Notes: a model not told the origin generated them from the letters alone. Counted from the stretch's first letter, positions 1-5,856 are shown. The stretch is 7,671 nt of DNA from Bacillota bacterium (GCA_021781855.1 JAJXWC010000103.1:1-7671), one strand, 5' to 3'. Numbers and translations are program-made.

Positions 1-2272
1 CTTTCGGTGCTGTTGCTGAAGTCGGCGCTTGTGGAACTTTGACCGCCACACGTACTACATTGGTGTAGTAAATGGTGTAGCTTTGATTGGAAAGACCGAA
101 GCTGCCGCTTTCATAGCTGTTCATTGCCAGCTGATAATCGCCAATCCAAGCAGGTAAATTGAAACTCCAGTTTTGTCCATAATGACCGTATTCCGTGTAA
201 CTTGTGAGATAGTGTCCATCGGTTCCGTAAAGATTGAGTGTTACGCTAGTCGTCACATAGTTGTAGTTGAGATTGACAGTGTTCCAGATGTTGGAAAATT
301 GTCCTGATACATGATTATAACCCGGATAAGGGGTCAAATAAGGTAAAGCTAACGGAGAAAATGGATAATAGTAATAATCTCCCCAATAACCATCAAATGT
401 TGTCGTATTTTGGTTAACGCCTCCAACATTAAGGTTTATGTTCAAATAAGCAGGAATATGTTTGTACTGAATAACTATAGCAACCCTTGGCACAGTATAA
501 GTACCTGTAAAATTTTGAAGTTTAGAATTTACTAATTCAAGATAAGGATAATGTGGGAGATTGAAATGGTAACTCAATCCCTCAAAGCTGGTTTGTATTT
601 GATGCCCTAGGAACTTTCCCCGGTCATCCACAAAATACAAGTCAATTTGCGACTGCCTTCTTGTATAGTGTACCACAATATCTGTTTTAGGCTGATTATA
701 TTTTCCCACAATTTTCTTTTGACTTGCATAACTCAGACTATCGTACCAGGGTACTTTCGGAGTATAGCTGTAAAAATCCCCATAATATCCTGTAACTGTG
801 GTTGTCTTATAGACTGGCTGTCCTGCGTCATTGATAAAGCGAAAAGTAATACTTTCTTTTATCGACTGATATTTGAAAATGATGTGCTGATAAAGCTGGT
901 TGAAATTGACGTTATAACTGCTCAGCTCGCCTGAAGCAATCTGATAGCCATTAATCGGCTGAGCTTTGACAGTACGTGAACTTCCGTAGTAGCCCGTGAT
1001 GGTCTGCGAAGGGGCAAGTGTGTGCCCATTCTGGTCAACAAAATCCACTTTGACTGTATCTAAGTTCGGGTCATAATAAAGGGTTCGCGTTTGATTGGGC
1101 AAGAGCTGTTGAAAGGCGACTTCAACTCCTGTGTTGAGTGAGTCATAACCTGCGATATTGGGAATATGAATAACTGACCAGTCGCCAATCGTGTTCGTGA
1201 ACTGTTCGCTGGGAAGAATCGCTTTTCCTGTTTGGGTATTCACATAATTAATTGTAAGAATACCTGTTGGTCTTACATACTTCACTGTAATCGTCTGGTT
1301 AGCATCCGTATAAAGTCCTGATACAGTAGCGTTGGGCGGAGTCTGATAACCTTGAAGATTAGGAAGCGCATAGCTATAACCATCTCCTGCATAACCTGTC
1401 AATGTTACGGTTTGAAGCAGCTTAGAAGTGCTGCTGTCCACCAGGTTAATCGTGACTTGGGTCTGTTTATCATAGTAAAGGTTGAGGTCTTGATTAACAG
1501 CCTGATAGGTTCCTGATAAAGAGGTACTTGTCTTTGCATCCAACCGATAACCAGAAATTGTTGGAGTACTGAGCGTGTAGCTGTCGGTTTGATAACCGTT
1601 GAGGACTTGTGGGGCTTGAATGACCTGATGAGTTAGAGCATCGATAAAGTGTAAGGTTACCGTGCTCGGTACTGGCGCAGAGACAATGACGGTCTGCTGG
1701 GTGGAGACGGTGACTTTTTGACCTGAAGCACCGCCCACAATCGTTGCCGTATAAGTGACGGGATACGTACCTGCCTGATGCGTATTAACTGGATTGTTAA
1801 CCGTAATCGTGCTTTGGGATAAATCATAAAGTCCTGAAAGTCCGTTCGTTCCCGTCAGTGTTTGAAGATTGGATGGGGTAAAAGTTCCACCATAAGGGAT
1901 TGTGACTGTACTGGCACTTCCTAGCTGAAGGCTGACACGGTCATACCAGACTGGTTCGTAGCCTTGCGAAGCATCATAATTATTTGGAATAACCGCCGTT
2001 GAGTTGCCGTTGCCTTGGTCGGTGGTGACACCAATATCTTGTTGTCCCGTTCCTAAAAAATAAGTGATGCCGTTAATTGTAATTTGATTCGGAACCGAGA
2101 CGGTCGCACCTACGGAAGTGGTTCCGAATGTCCCGACCTGCACGCCATCGGCATATTCCTGTAGTAAAACATTTTGGGTAGTTCCTGCGAATACTGGTTT
2201 CGAGAACAGAGCGCCGCTTAATATCAGAACGATTACGAAAAAAAGCCCCAGCCATTTTTTAAGACCATTCAT
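1..2272 (-). CDS. MucBP-repeat secreted surface protein (C-terminus cut off by window edge)
   Basis: The frame is open without any stop from an ATG at 2272 to the left edge, giving 757 residues with the C-terminus missing. Residues 1-29 form a Sec signal peptide: MNGLKKW, a hydrophobic core (LGLFFVIVLILSGALF) and a likely cleavage site after VFA (A29|G30). Residues 30-120 are unassigned. Residues 120-200 look like a bacterial Ig-like fold (TVTIPYGGTFT...GTYPVTYTATI). Eight MucBP-like units of about 68 residues follow, starting near residues 205, 273, 339, 407, 475, 543, 610 and 677. The visible end (VPQAPTSATAPK) resembles the linker before an LPXTG anchor, but the anchor itself is outside the window. 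By family knowledge such proteins sit on the cell wall and may bind mucin or other glycans; the ligand is unknown here. GGAAAG lies 8 nt before the ATG, and a good promoter is upstream. The role as an adhesin is inference. Confidence 0.9.
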   Translation of the reverse strand, partial: MNGLKKWLGLFFVIVLILSGALFSKPVFAGTTQNVLLQEYADGVQVGTFGTTSVGATVSVPNQITINGITYFLGTGQQDIGVTTDQGNGNSTAVIPNNYDASQGYEPVWYDRVSLQLGSASTVTIPYGGTFTPSNLQTLTGTNGLSGLYDLSQSTITVNNPVNTHQAGTYPVTYTATIVGGASGQKVTVSTQQTVIVSAPVPSTVTLHFIDALTHQVIQAPQVLNGYQTDSYTLSTPTISGYRLDAKTSTSLSGTYQAVNQDLNLYYDKQTQVTINLVDSSTSKLLQTVTLTGYAGDGYSYALPNLQGYQTPPNATVSGLYTDANQTITVKYVRPTGILTINYVNTQTGKAILPSEQFTNTIGDWSVIHIPNIAGYDSLNTGVEVAFQQLLPNQTRTLYYDPNLDTVKVDFVDQNGHTLAPSQTITGYYGSSRTVKAQPINGYQIASGELSSYNVNFNQLYQHIIFKYQSIKESITFRFINDAGQPVYKTTTVTGYYGDFYSYTPKVPWYDSLSYASQKKIVGKYNQPKTDIVVHYTRRQSQIDLYFVDDRGKFLGHQIQTSFEGLSYHFNLPHYPYLELVNSKLQNFTGTYTVPRVAIVIQYKHIPAYLNINLNVGGVNQNTTTFDGYWGDYYYYPFSPLALPYLTPYPGYNHVSGQFSNIWNTVNLNYNYVTTSVTLNLYGTDGHYLTSYTEYGHYGQNWSFNLPAWIGDYQLAMNSYESGSFGLSNQSYTIYYTNVVRVAVKVPQAPTSATAPK
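59..1660 (-). repeat. Eight tandem MucBP-like protein repeats (about 68 codons each)
   Basis: The units span residues 205-738 of the surface protein and start at regular steps of 66-68 residues. Each begins with a beta-strand such as VTINLVD, VKVDFVDQNG, ITFRFINDAG or IDLYFVDDRG. A middle motif like TGYxGDxYSY follows in most units, and each ends in a strand such as TITVKYV, IIFKYQ or IVVHYT. This matches the MucBP family pattern as known to me. The units are strongly diverged from one another at both protein and DNA level, so this is an old array and not a recent duplication. Units 6-8 depart most from the pattern: unit 7 has no recognisable D..G motif and is very rich in Tyr, Pro and Trp. 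Confidence 0.8.
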
Positions 2273-2280
2273 AACATACA

Positions 2281-2286
2281 CTTTCC
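2281..2286 (-). promoter_or_regulatory. Ribosome binding site of the surface protein gene
   Basis: GGAAAG on the minus strand ends 8 nt before the ATG at 2272. It is a moderate Shine-Dalgarno match and supports this start. The next ATG, at 2268, is out of frame. Confidence 0.6.
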
Positions 2287-2318
2287 AGAGTGAAAAACAA
2301 ACTCATTTTATTAAGTTT

Positions 2319-2347
2319 ATTATACGTTTTTATCGCTTAAATGTCAT
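2319..2347 (-). promoter_or_regulatory. Sigma-A type promoter of the surface protein gene
   Basis: On the minus strand, ATGACA (2347-2342, 5 of 6 to TTGACA) is followed after exactly 17 nt by a perfect TATAAT (2324-2319). Transcription would start near 2312, giving a leader of about 40 nt that holds the GGAAAG ribosome binding site. This is the best promoter match in the intergenic region and implies that the surface gene is transcribed on its own. Confidence 0.75.
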
Positions 2348-2355
2348 AAATGAAC

Positions 2356-2370
2356 TGTGAATTTTTCACA
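2356..2370. promoter_or_regulatory. Possible operator dyad upstream of the surface gene promoter
   Basis: TGTGAA-TTT-TTCACA is a 6+6 bp inverted repeat lying 8 bp upstream of the -35 box. The place would suit an activator site. The inner bases resemble a CRP/FNR-type half-site pair, but the spacing is one base short of the classical TGTGA-N6-TCACA. In such AT-rich DNA a 6-bp dyad can arise by chance. Confidence 0.25.
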
Positions 2371-2462
2371 ATTTTTTCTCTTTTTATTCATTAATTTAGA
2401 AAGAAACAGATTAAAAATAAAAGATTGACTTTACGGCTTTTATACTCCGGACAAAAATACTA

Positions 2463-2640
2463 AAACAGAATAAAATTATTCTGTTCAGACTGAAGACAAA
2501 GTTAAAAACAAACAACAATTTTAGTGAAACAAGAAAAATTTTATTCCCCCCCTATAGTTGAGCTATTCCTAAAATTAGAAAAACAAACCTCATTTTAATT
2601 TCAAAATGGGGTTTGTCTACACTCTAAACAGAATAAAATT
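2463..2640. repeat. Pair of 15-nt direct repeats, each opening a small palindrome
   Basis: AAACAGAATAAAATT occurs at 2463-2477 and again at 2626-2640. In both copies the sequence continues with an inverted complement, giving a 10+10 bp palindrome at 2464-2485 with a 2-nt centre and an AGAATAAAATTTATTCT palindrome at 2630-2646. The copies flank the methyltransferase terminator and the C7 run. Both are too AT-rich to be strong terminators. Their meaning is unknown. Confidence 0.5.
2583..2616 (-). terminator. Rho-independent terminator of the rRNA methyltransferase gene
   Basis: Arms of 14 nt at 2583-2596 and 2603-2616 enclose the 6-nt loop AATTTC. Only one position fails to form a Watson-Crick pair; in the minus-strand RNA it is a C-A mismatch. 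On the minus strand the stem is followed by a run of T (TTTTTCTAATTTT), while the plus side has no T run, so it acts for minus-strand transcription. It lies about 60 nt after the methyltransferase stop codon. Confidence 0.75.
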
Positions 2641-2675
2641 TATTCTATTATTTTCAGTTAAATTAAAATAGATAT

Positions 2676-4109
2676 TCATTTTTTCCGTGTTAGTTTAACA
2701 ACTGCTTCTGTTCGCGCAGTATGCGGAAACATATCAATCGACTGAATATAGTCCACACGATAAAATTGTGCAAGGACAATCAAATCTTTAGCGAGTGTGC
2801 TAGCATTGCAACTCACATAAACCATTTTTTCAGGTTGAACTTTGCCGATTGTTTCAAGTAGTGCGGCATCAAGACCCGTCCGTGGTGGGTCAACGAGAAG
2901 CGCCGTAGCTTTATGACCTGCTTTAGCCCAGTTGGGAATGATTTTTTCTGCGCGTCCTGTTTCATAATGACAGTTTTTAAAGCCGAGCTGAGCGGCGTTG
3001 CGTTTTGCATCAATAATGGCTTCTGGTGTGATATCCATGCCGTGAACTGATTTGACTTTGTTGGCAACAGCAAAACCGATAGTTCCTACTCCACAATAGG
3101 CATCAATCACACGGTCATCTTTTTTCGGATGTAGCGCTTTGACCGCTTCAGCATAAAGCACATTTGCCTGCTCTGGATTGAGCTGATAAAAGGCACGCGG
3201 ACTTAGCTCAAACTCATAATCAAGAACACCTTCGGTGATTGTTTCTTTCTCATTGAATAAAATTTGGGTCTTATCCCCATAAATTTCGCTGGTTTTTTTC
3301 GGGTGAAAATTGGCAGCAATGGTAACAATGTCAGAAAATTCATCGGTTAATTCGGAAAGAATCTTGTCAAACTTAACAAACGATTTTCTCTCTTTTTTCG
3401 TTGGTTCTTCCCGAAGTTCAGGGAAAAATTGGCCGTCCAAAATCATAGGCGCAGAGCTGACAAAAATCATCTGGACTTCACCTGTTTTACGGCTGCGGCG
3501 TACCATAACAGTACGAATTCCGCGAATCCTACGTTCATCGTCAACAGGAATATCATATTTTTCAATCAGTTCACACACACGATTGATGATTTTTTGTGTG
3601 AGTTCTTCCTGAACGATACAGTGTTCCAGATTGACCAGATGATGCGAATTTTCCTTGTAAAGTCCTGCAATAACTGCACCATTATTCAGCCGGCGAATTT
3701 GATATTGCAGCTTATAGCGATAGTGAAGCGGATTTTCCATGCCAATCGTTTCACGAAGCTCATATTTCTGCCAGCCTGACGGTCTATATTTTTCAAGTGC
3801 TTGACGAATAAGGTCACGTTTGAACTCCAGTTGCTGTGGATAAGCAAGGTGCATAATGTGGCTGCTTGAAAGGTCAGCATAAACCGCATCTTCTGGTTTC
3901 ACGCGAAACCTTGATTTTTTCTTTAGCTCGACCACTTTTCCGCGACTGAAATTACGGGCATTTTCTGTAATTTCAGCAACAATCTGCTCACCTGGCAGCG
4001 CATAAGGTACAAAAACGAGACGACCGGAAATACTACCGATTCCTTCCCCGTTAATCCCCATTCGTTCAATATTGAGTTGAATTTTTTGTCCAATTTTTAG
4101 GTTTATCAT
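2676..4109 (-). CDS. rlmCD: 23S rRNA (uracil-5-)-methyltransferase, RlmD/RlmCD type
   Basis: This 477-residue protein has the full architecture of the TrmA/RumA family, which transfers a methyl group from S-adenosylmethionine to C5 of uracil in RNA. An N-terminal TRAM RNA-binding domain covers residues 1-62. SAM motif I is DAYCGVGTIGF (336-346), and LSPRAFYQLN (302-311) is family-typical. DPPRTGLD (407-414) is followed by the nucleophile C434 in VSCNAS, and the base is E468 in the C-terminal FPHTARTEAV. In Gram-positive bacteria one such enzyme (RlmCD) is known to make both m5U747 and m5U1939; assignment to that type rather than RlmD alone is inference. The Fe-S cluster cysteines are mostly gone: aligned to E. 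coli RumA, the three N-terminal ones fall on D74, L80 and S83, and only C164 (LEHC) remains. The gene stands alone, divergent from recX, with its own terminator. No good ribosome binding site precedes the ATG. Confidence 0.92.
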   Translation of the reverse strand: MINLKIGQKIQLNIERMGINGEGIGSISGRLVFVPYALPGEQIVAEITENARNFSRGKVVELKKKSRFRVKPEDAVYADLSSSHIMHLAYPQQLEFKRDLIRQALEKYRPSGWQKYELRETIGMENPLHYRYKLQYQIRRLNNGAVIAGLYKENSHHLVNLEHCIVQEELTQKIINRVCELIEKYDIPVDDERRIRGIRTVMVRRSRKTGEVQMIFVSSAPMILDGQFFPELREEPTKKERKSFVKFDKILSELTDEFSDIVTIAANFHPKKTSEIYGDKTQILFNEKETITEGVLDYEFELSPRAFYQLNPEQANVLYAEAVKALHPKKDDRVIDAYCGVGTIGFAVANKVKSVHGMDITPEAIIDAKRNAAQLGFKNCHYETGRAEKIIPNWAKAGHKATALLVDPPRTGLDAALLETIGKVQPEKMVYVSCNASTLAKDLIVLAQFYRVDYIQSIDMFPHTARTEAVVKLTRKK

Positions 4110-4121
4110 GGCTTTTATTTT

Positions 4122-4127
4122 ATCATA
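4122..4127 (-). promoter_or_regulatory. Candidate -10 box of the rRNA methyltransferase gene
   Basis: TATGAT on the minus strand lies 12 nt before the ATG at 4109. It would give a leader of only about five or six nucleotides with no Shine-Dalgarno sequence. A perfect TTGACA (4155-4150) lies upstream but at 22 nt, too far for a normal -35, and no good hexamer sits at 17 nt. The call is therefore weak. Confidence 0.35.
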
Positions 4128-4138
4128 AAATGAGGGAA

Positions 4139-4156
4139 TTTGACAGGTCTGTCAAA
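4139..4156. promoter_or_regulatory. Perfect palindrome between the divergent promoters, operator-like
   Basis: TTTGACAGGTCTGTCAAA has perfect 8-bp arms (4139-4146 and 4149-4156) and a 2-nt centre. It lies in the 92-bp gap between the methyltransferase gene and recX, upstream of both candidate -10 boxes. Each arm also contains a perfect TTGACA, facing outward on opposite strands. Such symmetry is typical of a dimeric repressor or activator site, but I do not recognise the regulator. Confidence 0.45.
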
Positions 4157-4167
4157 ACAAATGATTG

Positions 4168-4196
4168 GTTACAAATCCTCTTTTTTTTCGTATAAT
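4168..4196 (+). promoter_or_regulatory. recX promoter placed for a leaderless transcript
   Basis: GTTACA (4168-4173, 4 of 6 to TTGACA), a 17-nt spacer and a perfect TATAAT (4191-4196) form a good promoter. Only 5 nt separate the -10 box from the recX ATG, so transcription would start at or next to the A of the start codon. There is no Shine-Dalgarno sequence, and the box overlaps the in-frame TAA (4196-4198) just before the gene. Confidence 0.65.
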
Positions 4197-4201
4197 AAGA
4201 T

Positions 4202-5008
4202 ATGGGAAAAATTACAGAAATAAAAAAGCTCAAACGGCTCTACAAAGTCTGTCTTGACGGATTTGATGAGACAGATAAAATTTATGTCTGCGAAGACACG
4301 ATTGTACATTTTTTGCTGACAGTGGAAAAAAAGCTCTCTGATACGGATTTGACAGCCGTTGTTACTTTTGACCAGTTTGCACAAGGAAAGGCTTTAGCCG
4401 TTTATTTTATTTCGTTTAAGGCACGTACAAGCGCGGAGGTGCGACGTTATCTGCAAGAGCATGAAATTTTTGACGAACAGGCTAACAAAGTGTTGGCGCA
4501 TTTGAACGAAATTGGGCTACTCAATGATTCGGCTTATGCGGAAAATTTTATTCAAGGCAAGATTGCGTTAGCTGCTGCCGGACCTTATCAAATCAAGCAA
4601 AAACTTCGTGAAAAAGGAATTTCATCCGAGACGATTGACGCAGCCATCGAAAAATGCTATGACGAAACAGCCCAAGTAGAAGCAGCAATCAAACTTGCTG
4701 AAAAAACTGCACGCAGCAAAGCAAGCCGTCTGACGCTCCATCAGCTTGAACAAAAAGTCGTACAAACTTTAACAACAAAAGGCTTCAGCTATTCTATTGC
4801 TAAAACTGCTCTTGACAGCCTTGAACTTGAGGCAGATGAAGAAAACGAACTTGACTTGCTCTACAATGAACTTGACAAGGCAGCACGCAAATATGCGCGA
4901 AATTATGAAGGTTATGACCTACGCAATCGCATTATACAGGCACTAGCACGCAAAGGATTTGACTTTGATGAGATTAGCCGTGCCCTCCGAAATTATGATT
5001 TTGAATGA
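4202..5008 (+). CDS. recX: Regulatory protein RecX
   Basis: This 268-residue protein matches the long RecX form of Firmicutes. RecX binds RecA and modulates its filaments on single-stranded DNA, limiting or tuning recombination and the SOS response. It is almost wholly helical and shows the tandem three-helix repeats of the family: residues 75-120 (AEVRRYLQEHEIF...LNDSAYAENFIQGK), residues 126-172 (GPYQIKQKLREKGISSETIDAAI) and residues 178-265, where two further units end in YDLRNRIIQALARKGFDFDEISRAL. The start is fixed by an in-frame TAA at 4196-4198 and by the conserved N-terminus MGKITEIKKLKRLYKV. No ribosome binding site is present, and the promoter position suggests a leaderless mRNA. 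It is transcribed divergently from the methyltransferase and ends before a strong terminator. Confidence 0.92.
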   Translation: MGKITEIKKLKRLYKVCLDGFDETDKIYVCEDTIVHFLLTVEKKLSDTDLTAVVTFDQFAQGKALAVYFISFKARTSAEVRRYLQEHEIFDEQANKVLAHLNEIGLLNDSAYAENFIQGKIALAAAGPYQIKQKLREKGISSETIDAAIEKCYDETAQVEAAIKLAEKTARSKASRLTLHQLEQKVVQTLTTKGFSYSIAKTALDSLELEADEENELDLLYNELDKAARKYARNYEGYDLRNRIIQALARKGFDFDEISRALRNYDFE

Positions 5009-5117
5009 AGCGGAAACTAGACTGGAAGCTTATTGCTTCACTTCACTGTTTCAACTGATTGATGATTTAATCGCACAACAACCTGCGGAAATAGAACGCA
5101 CGATTGATAAAAAATGA
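4995..5117 (+). CDS. Doubtful 40-codon ORF overlapping the end of recX
   Basis: An ATG at 4995 opens a frame offset from recX and overlaps its last 14 nt. It encodes 40 residues (MILNEAETRLEAYCFTSLFQ...), amphipathic and helix-like, ending IERTIDKK. I do not recognise a family. No clear Shine-Dalgarno sequence precedes the ATG, so translation would depend on coupling to recX. The last six codons, including the stop, lie in the 5' arm of the terminator, which argues against an efficiently translated gene. It may be a remnant or chance ORF. Confidence 0.25.
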   Translation: MILNEAETRLEAYCFTSLFQLIDDLIAQQPAEIERTIDKK

Positions 5118-5155
5118 CGCTGAACAACTGGTCAGCGTCATTTTTTATCAATCGT
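5100..5155. terminator. Bidirectional rho-independent terminator between recX and kdgA
   Basis: Two perfectly complementary 24-nt arms (5100-5123 and 5132-5155) enclose an 8-nt loop, ACAACTGG. The GC-richer inner part (TGACGCTGA / TCAGCGTCA) is followed on each strand by six T, so it can end transcripts arriving from either side. It stands exactly between the converging recX and uronate transcription units. Confidence 0.92.
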
Positions 5156-5211
5156 CTCCACTAATATTCCGCAATTCATGAGATGCTCTACTGGGTTCAC
5201 TTTCTACTGAA

Positions 5212-5856
5212 TCAGCCTCTCGCCATATGAAAAGCAGTCATAAAGGCTTGCGCGTTGACTGTAACCGCGGCATAATCATCTGAAGCTGCAGGGGCTGTGA
5301 CCCCACCTCCTGCACTGACGACTGCGGCACCAGCGGCAAACCAGTCCGCTACATTGTTCACATTAACTCCGCCAGATGGCAGAATATTAAGATAAGGAAA
5401 TGGACCTTTCAGGTCTTTAATCATCTGCGGCCCTGTGATGTCGCCAGGAAATAATTTGATAAGCTCCGAGCCGTATTCCAGCGCTTCTTGTGCCTCGCGC
5501 GGTGTTAAAATTCCAGGCACATAGGGAATTTGGTAGAGATTGCACATTTTAGCAACAGCAATCGAAAATGAAGGACTGACAATAAATTGTGCACCTGCAA
5601 GGATTGCCAGTCGGGCAGAAGTTGGGTCAAGTACCGTACCCGCGCCAATAACAACCGCTGTCTCTGCATATTTTGCAACAAGCTCTGCAATTACCTCATT
5701 TGCCCGTGGCACTGAATAGGTCAATTCAATAGAGGTGATGCCGCCTGCAACAACAGCTTCGACAATTTTCATAGCTTTTTCCGGACTTTCTGCCCGAACA
5801 ACTGACACAACACCCGAATTTAAGACTTTTTCAAGTAATGCTGCTCTTTGCATCAT
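5212..5856 (-). CDS. kdgA: 2-dehydro-3-deoxy-phosphogluconate (KDPG) aldolase
   Basis: This protein of 214 residues (or 213) has the usual length of class I KDPG/KHG aldolases, which split 2-keto-3-deoxy-6-phosphogluconate into pyruvate and glyceraldehyde-3-phosphate in the cytosol. The catalytic set is visible: R21 in SVVRA, the base E44 in GGITSIELTYSVP, GAGTVLD (71-77), FIVSPSF (91-97), PYVPGILTPREA (111-122), the Schiff-base lysine K134 in LIKLFPG, and the phosphate-binding LPSGGVN (159-165). The gene begins ATGATG and overlaps the kdgK stop. AAAGGAG (5867-5861) ends 4 nt before the first ATG and 7 nt before the second, so the second start (5853) is slightly better spaced. It is the last gene of the operon, followed by the bidirectional terminator. 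Confidence 0.95.
   Translation of the reverse strand: MMQRAALLEKVLNSGVVSVVRAESPEKAMKIVEAVVAGGITSIELTYSVPRANEVIAELVAKYAETAVVIGAGTVLDPTSARLAILAGAQFIVSPSFSIAVAKMCNLYQIPYVPGILTPREAQEALEYGSELIKLFPGDITGPQMIKDLKGPFPYLNILPSGGVNVNNVADWFAAGAAVVSAGGGVTAPAASDDYAAVTVNAQAFMTAFHMARG

Larger units (their letters stand above)
2273..2675. other. AT-rich intergenic region without a credible gene
   Basis: This stretch of about 400 bp lies between the surface protein gene and the methyltransferase gene, both on the minus strand. It holds the surface gene promoter and ribosome binding site (2281-2347), a dyad (2356-2370), two related palindromes (2464-2485 and 2630-2646), a C7 run (2546-2552) and the methyltransferase terminator (2583-2616). 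I see no ORF with a ribosome binding site and no recognisable RNA gene. The block from about 2371 to 2460 shows nothing beyond AT-rich sequence. Confidence 0.6.

Noticed and set aside
2073..2255. 60-codon minus-strand ORF in another frame of the surface gene
   Set aside because: It lies wholly within the well-supported surface protein frame, which has a signal peptide, ribosome binding site and repeats; this one has none.
2118..2360. 80-codon plus-strand ORF running over the start of the surface gene and its promoter
   Set aside because: It is antisense to the signal peptide and the promoter, has no ribosome binding site, and its translation shows no family features.
2425..2446. TTGACT and TATACT as a plus-strand promoter
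   Set aside because: Only 10 nt separate the two boxes, far below the usual 16-18, and no gene follows on that strand before the converging methyltransferase.
2464..2485. Hairpin as a terminator
   Set aside because: The stem is almost all A-T with a 2-nt centre and no clear T run directly after it, so it is unlikely to be strong; listed only as a palindrome.
3310..3779. Plus-strand ORFs of 100 and 116 codons opposite the methyltransferase
   Set aside because: They are antisense to conserved coding sequence, overlap each other and have no initiation signals.
4140..4168. TTGACA at 4140-4145 as -35 box for recX
   Set aside because: There is no -10-like sequence 16-18 nt downstream; the perfect TATAAT is 45 nt away and better served by GTTACA.
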